A DNA stretch of 64,000 nt from NCBI GenBank assembly GCA_963837165.1, contig CAWIMD010000004.1, forward strand, positions 620,001-684,000, in the 5' to 3' direction. Position 1 is the stretch's first letter. Every line of letters begins with the position of its first letter. This DNA comes from JAENWD01 sp963837165 (lineage in GTDB: Bacteria; Acidobacteriota; Vicinamibacteria; Vicinamibacterales; JAENWD01). Shown one piece after another: positions 33,339 through 41,057 of the stretch. Below the pieces are notes generated by a model, which worked only from the letters and a program-made list of their open reading frames with translations, ran no database searches and had not been told where the DNA came from. The translations under genes and the position numbers were made by a program.

Positions 33339-36293
33339 CTAGAGCGGCTTCAGCAGCAGCAGCTGCACCACCACCGATCCGGTCCCGCGATACAGATCCG
33401 GAATGAAGCTTTTCCCGATGTCGGCGGTGAACATGGTGTCCCAGGGCGCCTTGAACGTCAGCGCCACGCCGGTGCCCGTCACCGGGCGCCAGGCCGAGCG
33501 GTCGAACGGGTCGCGCCCGCGGGCGTGGTCGACGAACAGATCGAGACGGTAGATGTCGAGGAGATTGAACGAGTAGGACCCGCGGAACAGCACGAGCTCG
33601 TCGAAGCGGATGCCGGCCGAGGGAACGCCGTGCATGCGCACCTCGTCGAACAGCCCGAACTGGTACCGGCTGAAGCGATCCAGGTGCGCGCCGCCGTACC
33701 ACGCCACGCCGCCGTGGACCGACTGGAAGGGGCCCAGCAGCACGTCCTTCGATCCGCCGACCGAATACCGGCGGTAGGTCTTCGCGCCAGGCGTGTAGTC
33801 ACCGGGCCGGCCCCACAGCTTCCACGAGGTCCGGGCGAACGCCGAGGCGGTCGCCTTGACGCTGTAGCCGTGGCGGCTGAACTCGTAGGCGAGCGTCGCA
33901 CCGTGCGTGGCGGTCCGGGATGGAATCACGAAGTCCTCGGCTGTGTCCGGCGCGTTGAAGTACCAGTCGTAGCGCAGGGAATAGCCGAACGAGACCTTCT
34001 GGAAGGGCGTGAACTGGTAGCCGAGGTTCAGCCCGGTGGACATCGGGATGTTGAGCACCCGCTCGTCCACGCGTTCTCCGCCGGCGTCGTACCGCTGATC
34101 GGTGCCGGGCACGGCAATCCCGTAGAAGTCCACGCTCGCGTCCAGCGGCGTCCGACCGATCTTCGGCGTCTGCAGATTGCCCGCCACGAAGACGCCGGCG
34201 AACAGCAGCGCCAGCTGGCTGCCGGTTCCCTTCACGTCGAAACTCAGGTAGTTGATGCCGAAGATTGGCAGCGGGAACTGGAACGCCGGGTCGATCGTGG
34301 TGCCCATGGCCAGCGCACGGCTCGAGGTGCGGATGCGATCGCTCACGACGCGCTCGTCGCCCTTCTTCACCAGATAGCGCACGCCCAGATCGGTGTCGCG
34401 GAACATCAGGTGGTCGCTCGCGTGCGCGGTGCGCCGTTCGGCCTCGAAGTCCGGGGCGTCCACGCGGAAGTCCGAGTACCACTGCTCCTTCTCGAGCAGC
34501 AGGTTGCGGCCGGCGATGAGCAGCGTCTGCTTCGTCGAGACGCGCGCCGGCAGCAGCAACGGCGTCTTGCCCTGCGCCTGCACCGGCTCGAACAGCGTCG
34601 TTTCCTCGCTCGAGACGATGACGCCCGCAAGGTGCGTCTCAATCGTCTGCAGCTTGAGGCGCAGGAAGGTCTCCGTGTCGATCCAGACGCGGCCGCGGTA
34701 GCGCGCCGCCGCCCGTTCGGTGGGCTCGAACGACACCACATAGCAGCGCCGGTCCCCGACGGTCTGGACCCCCTCCAGGGCGTACCGGTAGTCGGCGTTC
34801 AGCCGCAGGTCCAGCGGCAGCGTCAGCACCTTCTCGGCCTGCAGCAGCGGCAGCCCCGGGTGGTTCGGGCCCCACTTTGCCCCGTTCACCGAGAAGGATC
34901 GCTCCTCCCACTCGACGGCGTCCGGCGCGTAGAAAAAGCGGTTCTCGGAGATGACGTCGAAGACCTGCGTGGGCGACGGACGGAAATGGAGCTCCTGGCG
35001 AAGCGACGCCATGTAGGTCGTGAACGCGTTCGACTGGGCCGCCTGCGCCGTCTGATGCCTGGCGACGATCTCCTCGACTGCGAGCGTGCCCCCCGCGGTC
35101 ACGTCGGCCCGGCTCGTGAACGCGCCTGATGCGCCGTGGGTGAAATCGATCACCACGGGCGACTCGGACGCGGGGACCGTCATGCGCGATGTCTTCGTGG
35201 CCTCGCTCCAGGAGAAGTCCTGGACGGGCCTGGCTCCGCCGCCGATCGGGTCCCGGAGCATCGGCGATCGGCCGGCCGGATCGGTGAGCGCGATCGTCAG
35301 TCGATCGGCTCCGGACTCGACGCCCCAGTAGACGAGGTAGGTTGCGCCGATGGCCGCGTCGTACAGGACCCGGTGAGGGACGACGCTGGTGACGCGGGCG
35401 CCCCGCATCTCCAGCACCAGCGACACCGACTGATCGTCGAGACCGATGAGGTCGCCGGTCAGGAAATCCTTCACCCGGACGGCCGCATCGAGCGCGGGCG
35501 CCATCGCATCGACGCTGCCGGTGAAGGTGGCGCCGGCGACGCCCGGCTCGCCCAGCGTCGCGAACACCGTGGCCAGCAGTCGTCCACTGGCGCGTGGCGC
35601 GGTCCCGGCGACCTCGACGCCGACGTGGAGCGTCGCGGCCGACGGATCCCGGTCGCGTATCAGCGCATCCACGCGCGCCAGCGCGTCTCCCGCCGAGGGC
35701 TCCGGAGCCGCCAGCGGCGCCAGGTCGACGTACGGCGCCGTGCCCTCGGCGTACACCGCGGTGAGCCAGCCAAGATCGTCCGGCCGGACCGTCGCTTGGG
35801 CAATGAGCGCGCGCGGATCCACGGCGCGAATGCGCACCGACGCCAGCTTGAGCTGGAACGCGTACTCACGGGCGTCGCGCGCCGCGGTGTCGGCCTCGAT
35901 CTGATACGCGGCGATCCCGCCGCGGAGGTGCTCGGCCAGGGCCTGGACGACGGGCAGCCAGCGGTCCGCCCCCGCGACGGTGCCGTCACGCGGCCCGACC
36001 GCCAGCAGGACGGGCAGGGTGCGCTGCGCGTAGGCGCCCAGCCGTTCGTCGAGCACGGCCCAGCCCTCGGCGGACGCGCGCTCGAGCATCGGCCACGACA
36101 CGCGCAGCCGCACGAAGATCGGCACATCTGCCGGACCCCGAGGCAGCCGGTCGAGCACCTGCAACGCGAGCGAAGGCGCGTCCAGCCGATCGTCGATCCC
36201 GATACGGCCACGCAGCCCGTCCGCTGAGGTGGATTGGGCGAGCGCCGCAGGGGCCGCAAGAAAGGCGGCCGCGAACACGAGCAGGCGGATCAT
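33339..36293 (-). CDS. Large outer-membrane beta-barrel protein with periplasmic N-terminal domains
   Basis: 984 residues. Signal peptide MIRLLVFAAAFLAAPAALA. Residues 30-300 look like a glycoside-hydrolase-type TIM barrel (ADVPIFVRLRVSWPMLERASAEGW, GIAAYQIEAD, DLGWLTAVYAEGTAPYVDLA) but I see no clear catalytic Glu pair. Residues 430-640 resemble a LolA/DUF1329-type lipid-binding domain (YALEGVQTVGDRRCYVVSFEP, GRVWIDTETFLRLKLQTIE). The last 300 residues are alternating amphipathic strands of a beta barrel (FQKVSFGYSLRYDWYF, LDIYRLDLFVDHAR, TGSVVVQLLLLKPL). The ATG overlaps the TGA of the upstream deacetylase gene. Probably an outer-membrane lipid or glycan handling protein; function unproven. 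Confidence 0.65.
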   Translation of the reverse strand: MIRLLVFAAAFLAAPAALAQSTSADGLRGRIGIDDRLDAPSLALQVLDRLPRGPADVPIFVRLRVSWPMLERASAEGWAVLDERLGAYAQRTLPVLLAVGPRDGTVAGADRWLPVVQALAEHLRGGIAAYQIEADTAARDAREYAFQLKLASVRIRAVDPRALIAQATVRPDDLGWLTAVYAEGTAPYVDLAPLAAPEPSAGDALARVDALIRDRDPSAATLHVGVEVAGTAPRASGRLLATVFATLGEPGVAGATFTGSVDAMAPALDAAVRVKDFLTGDLIGLDDQSVSLVLEMRGARVTSVVPHRVLYDAAIGATYLVYWGVESGADRLTIALTDPAGRSPMLRDPIGGGARPVQDFSWSEATKTSRMTVPASESPVVIDFTHGASGAFTSRADVTAGGTLAVEEIVARHQTAQAAQSNAFTTYMASLRQELHFRPSPTQVFDVISENRFFYAPDAVEWEERSFSVNGAKWGPNHPGLPLLQAEKVLTLPLDLRLNADYRYALEGVQTVGDRRCYVVSFEPTERAAARYRGRVWIDTETFLRLKLQTIETHLAGVIVSSEETTLFEPVQAQGKTPLLLPARVSTKQTLLIAGRNLLLEKEQWYSDFRVDAPDFEAERRTAHASDHLMFRDTDLGVRYLVKKGDERVVSDRIRTSSRALAMGTTIDPAFQFPLPIFGINYLSFDVKGTGSQLALLFAGVFVAGNLQTPKIGRTPLDASVDFYGIAVPGTDQRYDAGGERVDERVLNIPMSTGLNLGYQFTPFQKVSFGYSLRYDWYFNAPDTAEDFVIPSRTATHGATLAYEFSRHGYSVKATASAFARTSWKLWGRPGDYTPGAKTYRRYSVGGSKDVLLGPFQSVHGGVAWYGGAHLDRFSRYQFGLFDEVRMHGVPSAGIRFDELVLFRGSYSFNLLDIYRLDLFVDHARGRDPFDRSAWRPVTGTGVALTFKAPWDTMFTADIGKSFIPDLYRGTGSVVVQLLLLKPL

Positions 36294-37129
36294 GACCGGG
36301 TGGCAGCGGCCAATGGTCCGAGGGGACCGAATGGCGCGCGCCGTAGAATCGCCTCGAGGCGGCCGGCGAATCCCGGCAGGCGGAAGAAGTGCGCGAAATG
36401 CCTGCCGGCGGAGAGCCGCACCGACGGCGGGTCCGGGTCGATCTCCCAGGGGTGGACCCAGAACACGCTCGTCACGCCAGCGCGCGCCCGCGCGTCGAGC
36501 TCGCGCAGGACGGCGCGCGGCCTGCGCATGCGCAGGCCCCAGCCTCCCCCGAACGGCATGTCCCAGCCGAACCGGCGGATGACGGCGGGTGGGCACTCGA
36601 GAATCGACCCCGAGGCCGTCTGCCGCCGATGAGGCGTGCGCGGGTAGGCTGGATTGCCGACAATCCGCATCGGCGCCATGCTCGAGTCGTAGACAAAGCC
36701 CTTGCGCGCCAGGACGTCGAGCGCCCACAACGACCGGTCGTTGATCGACCATTCCGGCGCGCGGAAGCCCTGCACGCCGGCAACGCCGCAAGCCGCGAGC
36801 GCGGCCAGGCTGCGATCGAGATCGGCCGCAAAGGTCTCAGGGGTCAACTCGTACACGCGCAGGTGCATGTGGCCGTGCGAGCCGATCTCGTGGCCGGCGC
36901 CGCCAATCCGTTCGAGCAGCCGGGGATGGCGTTCGGCCACGTACCCGAGCACGAAGAACGTGCCCGTGACCTGCACGCGATCGAGCAGGTCGAGCAGACG
37001 GTCCGTGGTCTCGACGACCCGGGTGGGCAGCGCGGGCCACCGGTCCGGCGCCAGCGCATCGTCGTCGCCGCAGACGTGGAACCACTCTTCGACGTCGACG
37101 GTGAGGACGTTCGGCGCGGGGCCCGACAT
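36290..37129 (-). CDS. Polysaccharide deacetylase family protein
   Basis: 279 residues, NodB-type fold of the DUF3473 group. Motif 1 LTVDVEEWFHV with the metal Asp, motif 2 GHEIGSHGHMHL (HxxxH for metal), motif 3 GFRAPEWSI, and FVYDSSMAP. The C-terminal part with VFWVHPWEIDPDPP is typical of the WbmS/DUF3473 type. It would remove an N- or O-acetyl group from an envelope glycan. No signal peptide is seen, so the site of action is uncertain. Its stop overlaps the start of the outer-membrane protein by 4 bases (ATGA), which ties their expression. Confidence 0.88.
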   Translation of the reverse strand: MSGPAPNVLTVDVEEWFHVCGDDDALAPDRWPALPTRVVETTDRLLDLLDRVQVTGTFFVLGYVAERHPRLLERIGGAGHEIGSHGHMHLRVYELTPETFAADLDRSLAALAACGVAGVQGFRAPEWSINDRSLWALDVLARKGFVYDSSMAPMRIVGNPAYPRTPHRRQTASGSILECPPAVIRRFGWDMPFGGGWGLRMRRPRAVLRELDARARAGVTSVFWVHPWEIDPDPPSVRLSAGRHFAHFFRLPGFAGRLEAILRRAPFGPLGPLAAATRS

Positions 37130-37277
37130 CAGGCCACGGCGGGACGGAGCGGCAGTCGCAGAATCGTCACGAGCCTCGTGCCGACGCGCGGAGCGCACCG
37201 CCCGCCAGCTCCGGACCACGCTATCATATTCGTGTCGCGCGCTGCAGGGCAGTCGTGCCACATCCCGTGAAGATACT

Positions 37278-37904
37278 GTGCCCCCTGCTGGCGGCGTGCT
37301 GCTCGCGGTTCCGGGCGCGAGCGCGCGGCGGGCCGGCGATCCGCTCGACGATCTGTTCGCACGCGCGAGAGCCACGCGCGATTCGGTCAGGACGCTCACG
37401 GCCTCGTTCACGGAAACGACCGTCTCGACGCTGCTGCGCGAGCCGCTCGTGGCGAGCGGCACGCTCGTCGTCGCGCTGCCGCTGCGGGTCGTCATGACTT
37501 ACACGGCGCCGGTCGCGAAAACAGTGGCGCTGGACGAGTCGCGCCTGGTCGTCGTGGGGCCCGGGCCCCACGACCGTGAAACGATCGACATCGCCGCCGT
37601 GCAGTCGCGCGTGAACAAGTACTTCCGCGATGCCTCGCCGGAGGCGCTCCGCCAGACGTTCACGATCACGCTGGCTCCCGATCCGGGCGGCCGGAATCCG
37701 TATCGGCTCGATCTCGTGCCGAAGCGCAAGCAGGTGGCCGAAGGCGTGTCGCACCTGCGGCTCTGGATCGACCCTACGCGGCTGCTGCTCGTCAGGATGA
37801 CGCTGGACTACCCGAGCGGCGACAGCAAGACGTTCGACCTGCACGACGTCCGGACGAACGTGCCGCTCGTCGACGACGCCTTCGCGGTGCTGCGGCAGGA
37901 CTGA
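37278..37904 (+). CDS. LolA-like outer-membrane lipoprotein carrier, damaged signal peptide
   Basis: 208 residues from the in-frame GTG. The body is LolA-like: LFARARATRDSVRTLTASFTET, GTLVVALPLRVVMTYTAP, YRLDLVPKRKQVAEGVSHLRLWIDP, LLLVRMTLDYPSGDSKTFDLHDV. LolA homologues occur in aryl polyene clusters (ApeL-like). The true start is probably GTG at 37267 (MKILCPLLAA), in another frame, joined to VLLAVPGASA by one missing base near 37292; together they make a normal signal peptide. As written, the start at 37278 gives MPPAGGVLLAVPGASA, without positive charge. Either a frameshift inactivates export, or the base is missing from the assembly. Confidence 0.75.
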   Translation: MPPAGGVLLAVPGASARRAGDPLDDLFARARATRDSVRTLTASFTETTVSTLLREPLVASGTLVVALPLRVVMTYTAPVAKTVALDESRLVVVGPGPHDRETIDIAAVQSRVNKYFRDASPEALRQTFTITLAPDPGGRNPYRLDLVPKRKQVAEGVSHLRLWIDPTRLLLVRMTLDYPSGDSKTFDLHDVRTNVPLVDDAFAVLRQD

Positions 37905-37920
37905 CGGCGTGAGAACAAGT

Positions 37921-38010
37921 CAACTTCCAACTCCCAACCTCCAACTCCCAAAATACAAGTTCCTGAACGATTTCGCTCGACGCGCTTGGGCGTTGGGCGT
38001 TGGGAATTGT
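37921..38010. repeat. Inverted heptameric repeats between convergent genes
   Basis: Left arm 37921-37948: CAACTTC, CAACTCC, CAACCTC, CAACTCC (7-bp units). Right arm 37984-38010: GCTTGGG, CGTTGGG, CGTTGGG, AATTGTC, roughly the reverse complement. The arms can pair as a long stem with a 35-base loop, between the convergent lolA-like and radical SAM genes. Possible bidirectional terminator. Confidence 0.75.
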
Positions 38011-38034
38011 CGAATTCTTCCCAAGCTCCGGAGA

Positions 38035-39468
38035 TCAGCCGGCCAGCGCCTGCGGCTCGGCCTCCGGCGGCCGCAGCGCGTGGTCGCGGACGTAGTGGTC
38101 GGGCTGCAGCATCCGCTGCGTCCGCCGGAGGACCCGCAGCAGGTGCGCCCAGTGGCGGGGCCGTGCGTGGGCCAGCCAGTGCCAGATCTTCTTCTCGCCG
38201 TTCAGGTTCAGGACCGAGCGGCGCCACGTCTCGCAGTACAGCTCGAAGAAGCGCTCGACGCCGAGGCGCGGCTCCCAGAGCAGGTGATGCATGTCGAACT
38301 GCGACCATCGGACGGCCCGGATCCGCTCCTGCATCGAGTCGTAATACGCGGTGCCAGGCAGGGGCGTGAGGATCGTGAAGCCCGCGCGGCCGAGCCCGTG
38401 ACGGTCGACGAAGGCCCACAGGTTCTCGAAGTCCGCTTCGGTCCAGTCCGGGTCGATCACGAAATTGCCGGTGACGCCGTAACGGAGCCGGCGTGCCAGG
38501 GCGACCGCGCTGGCCGTCTGGTCGATCGTGGCGTCCTTCGTCAGGGTCGCCAGGCCGGCGTTGGTGGCAGCCTCGAGGCCGAAAAAGATGTCGAATTCCC
38601 GGGCGAGCGGCCGCCACGCCTCGAGCAGCTCGGGATGCCTGGCGACGGTGTCCACGCGGGACTGCACCAGGATCCAGTCCTTGCGCAGGCCGCGCGCCAG
38701 GAGCGCCCTGGCGAGCGCGAGGCTTCGCGATGGGTGATGCCAGAACAGATCGTCGGCGATGAAGATCTCGTCGCCGGTGGAGGCGAAGTCGTCGCAGACC
38801 GACTGGATCGAGCGTTCGCGCACCGACCGGTCGAACAGCTGCCAGACCGAACAGAACGAGCACCGGAACGGACAGCCCCTCGCGGTCTCGATCAGGTACG
38901 CCGGCCGATGATGAAAGCAGGCGTATTGTCGCCGCCAGCCGGCCACCAGATGCCGCGCCGGCAGGGGCACGTCGTCGAGCTGGAACTCCGTCTCGGGCTC
39001 GGGCGTCCTGCGCCAGCCCGTCCGGCCGGCCACGAGCCAGCCAGGCACGTGCTCCAAAGGCGACCCGGCCGATATCGCATCCACCAGCGCAGGGACCGCG
39101 CGCTCGCCGTCGTCCAGGCACACGGCATCGACTCCGGTGTCGAGGAACGGCGAAGGAAACGCGGCCGCCGAGTGACCGCCGACAATCACGGTCGCCCCGG
39201 ACGCGATCGCGCGCACGCGGGCGACCACGTCGCGGACGTCGTCGATCTCGAGCGCGTGCATGCAGGCGATGCCGACGACCTTCGGCCGGAAGGACCGTAT
39301 CATCGAGCCGAGGGGCCCGGCGAAGCGCAGGTCCCGCAGCATGACGCGATGCCCGCGGGCCTCGAGCGCGGCGGCGATGTACTCCATCCCGAGAGGTTCG
39401 ATCCTGAAGAACGGGCCGAGGCCGAACCGCTCGTTGCCGGGCGCCGGGCGCAGCAGGAGAATATTCAT
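38035..39468 (-). CDS. Cobalamin-binding radical SAM protein (HpnR/HpnJ-like class)
   Basis: 477 residues. The N-terminal B12-binding Rossmann domain (residues 1-140) has NILLLRPAP, GMEYIAAALEARGHRVMLRDLRF and VIVGGHSAAAFPSPFLDTGVDAVCLDDGE. The radical SAM domain has ETARGCPFRCSFCSVWQ (Cx3Cx2C) near residue 190, then DEIFIADDLFWHHP, FFGLEAATNAGL, GFTILTPLPGTAYYDSM. The C-terminal helical part is DMHHLLWEPRLGVERFFELYCETWRRS. Class B enzymes of this shape methylate unactivated carbons (hopanoid C-3 in HpnR). In this context it could methylate the polyene or a lipid; substrate unknown. Divergent from the AMP ligase gene by 39 bases. Confidence 0.85.
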   Translation of the reverse strand: MNILLLRPAPGNERFGLGPFFRIEPLGMEYIAAALEARGHRVMLRDLRFAGPLGSMIRSFRPKVVGIACMHALEIDDVRDVVARVRAIASGATVIVGGHSAAAFPSPFLDTGVDAVCLDDGERAVPALVDAISAGSPLEHVPGWLVAGRTGWRRTPEPETEFQLDDVPLPARHLVAGWRRQYACFHHRPAYLIETARGCPFRCSFCSVWQLFDRSVRERSIQSVCDDFASTGDEIFIADDLFWHHPSRSLALARALLARGLRKDWILVQSRVDTVARHPELLEAWRPLAREFDIFFGLEAATNAGLATLTKDATIDQTASAVALARRLRYGVTGNFVIDPDWTEADFENLWAFVDRHGLGRAGFTILTPLPGTAYYDSMQERIRAVRWSQFDMHHLLWEPRLGVERFFELYCETWRRSVLNLNGEKKIWHWLAHARPRHWAHLLRVLRRTQRMLQPDHYVRDHALRPPEAEPQALAG

Positions 39469-39482
39469 CCGAAAGGTACGGC

Positions 39483-39490
39483 ATTATACT
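39483..39490. promoter_or_regulatory. Overlapping divergent -10 boxes (ATTATACT)
   Basis: TATACT on the plus strand (39485-39490) lies 17 bases before the ligase ATG, and TATAAT on the minus strand (39483-39488) lies 14 bases before the radical SAM ATG. Very short leaders would result. No clear -35 elements are seen. Confidence 0.35.
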
Positions 39491-39507
39491 GCCCGCGATC
39501 GCCCACG

Positions 39508-40989
39508 ATGCCGAGCTCGATTGCCGAAGCGTTCCACCGACTCGCGGGTGAAGGCCCCGATCGTCCGGCCGTCCACGTTCCCGCGAGCGGTCGGACGCTG
39601 ACGCGGCAGCAGGTGGCGGCGGACGCGCGCACGCTGCGCGAGGCGCTCGCCCGCTGCGGCCTCCACTCCCGCCGCTGCATCGTCGCCGCCCTGGGCAACC
39701 GGCCGGCGTTGCTGGCGTTCCTGCTCGCCGCGCTCGAGGCCGACGCCGCCGTGGTGCTGCTCGATGGCGAGGCCGGCCTTGCCCATGCGCTCGCCACCGG
39801 CAGCCGTTTCGGGGCCGATGCCGTTGTCGTTCGCGCTGACGCGGTCGCAGACGGCGTCACGCCGCATCGAAAGCTGCCGCTGGGCCTTGCCTTGGTGCCC
39901 ACCGCGCTCGCCGCGGACCACTGGCGGCGCCCCGCCTCCGACGGGCCCGTCCTGCTGAAGATGACGTCGGGATCCACCGGCCTCGCGCGCGCGGTCGTCG
40001 CGCACGAGTCGCACCTCGGATACGACGCGGCGCAGATTGCCGAGGCCATGGACATCGGCCCGGCCGACGTCAACTTCGCGGCCGTCCCGCTCTCACACGC
40101 CTACGGCCTCAGCAACCTGGTGATGCCGCTCCTCCTGCAGGGCGCCGCGCTGGTGCTCCGCGACCGGTTCTCGCCGCGCGAGCTCGCCGCGGACGTCGAG
40201 CGCTACGGCGTGACGACGTTCCCGGGCGTGCCGTACATCTTCGAGTACCTTCGCCGCAACGGCCTGGCCCGGGCGATCGCCGGCGTTCGCCTGCTGATCA
40301 CCGCCGGCGCGCCCATCGCGTCCGACACGGTGCAGTACTTCAAGCAGGTCGTCGGGCGAAAGATCCACTCGCTGTACGGCACGAGCGAGACCGGCGGCAT
40401 CAGCTTCGACGATTCGGATGACGTCACGACGCCGCTCGGCGTCGGGAGGCCCCTGCCCCGGACTTGTGTCGAGCTGCTGGCTCGGCCTGGCGGTGGCGAA
40501 CCGGATCGCATCTTCGTCCGCGGCGACGCCGTCACCGCGGGGTACGCGGGATCGGAAGGAGTCGACGGCGACGCGGCCTTCACGGACGGTGGATTCCTGA
40601 CCGCCGATCTCGGCCGATTCACGCCGGACGGGCGGCTGGTGCTCCTCGGCCGTATCTCCGGCTTCATCAACGTCGCGGGGCGGAAGGTCGATCCGGCCGA
40701 AGTCGAGGCGGTGCTGCGGTCGATTCCGGGAGTGGAGGGCGCGACGGTGATTGGGCTCCCGTGCGAAACCCGCGGTCAACAGGTCGTCGCCCACGTGCGA
40801 GCGAGGACCACGGCCCTCACCGAAACTGACGTCCGCCAGTACTGCGCGGCGCGCTTGTCACCTCACAAGGTGCCTCGCCACGTGCTCATGGACGACGAAC
40901 TACCCGCCGATGCCCGCGGGAAGATCGACCGAGTCGAGCTGGAGCGCCTGATCGCCGGACGGCCTGAGATGCCGGCAGCGGAGGAATAG
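39508..40989 (+). CDS. AMP-dependent acyl/aryl ligase (ApeH/XanA2-like)
   Basis: 493 residues of the ANL superfamily. P-loop LLKMTSGSTGLARAV near residue 152; LSHAYGLSNLVMPLLLQG; VTTFPGVPYIFEYL; A5 motif HSLYGTSETGGISF; A8 hinge GRISGFINVAGRKVDPAEVE; A10 Lys in ADARGKIDRVELERL. It activates a carboxylate as the adenylate and passes it to CoA or an ACP. With the chorismatase at 32426 the likely substrate is a hydroxybenzoate. It carries no fused carrier domain. It is the last gene of the pigment region before the convergent nuo operon end. Confidence 0.87.
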   Translation: MPSSIAEAFHRLAGEGPDRPAVHVPASGRTLTRQQVAADARTLREALARCGLHSRRCIVAALGNRPALLAFLLAALEADAAVVLLDGEAGLAHALATGSRFGADAVVVRADAVADGVTPHRKLPLGLALVPTALAADHWRRPASDGPVLLKMTSGSTGLARAVVAHESHLGYDAAQIAEAMDIGPADVNFAAVPLSHAYGLSNLVMPLLLQGAALVLRDRFSPRELAADVERYGVTTFPGVPYIFEYLRRNGLARAIAGVRLLITAGAPIASDTVQYFKQVVGRKIHSLYGTSETGGISFDDSDDVTTPLGVGRPLPRTCVELLARPGGGEPDRIFVRGDAVTAGYAGSEGVDGDAAFTDGGFLTADLGRFTPDGRLVLLGRISGFINVAGRKVDPAEVEAVLRSIPGVEGATVIGLPCETRGQQVVAHVRARTTALTETDVRQYCAARLSPHKVPRHVLMDDELPADARGKIDRVELERLIAGRPEMPAAEE

Positions 40990-41057
40990 CACGCCGGCTC
41001 GCGCAGACGGCGTCGAGGCCAGGCGGATCGCTGAATGATTGCGATGGGATGGCGCGC

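Noticed and set aside
39908..40100. Possible fused carrier domain in the AMP ligase
   Set aside because: No LGxDS-type phosphopantetheine site in the protein; the stretch is the normal ANL core.
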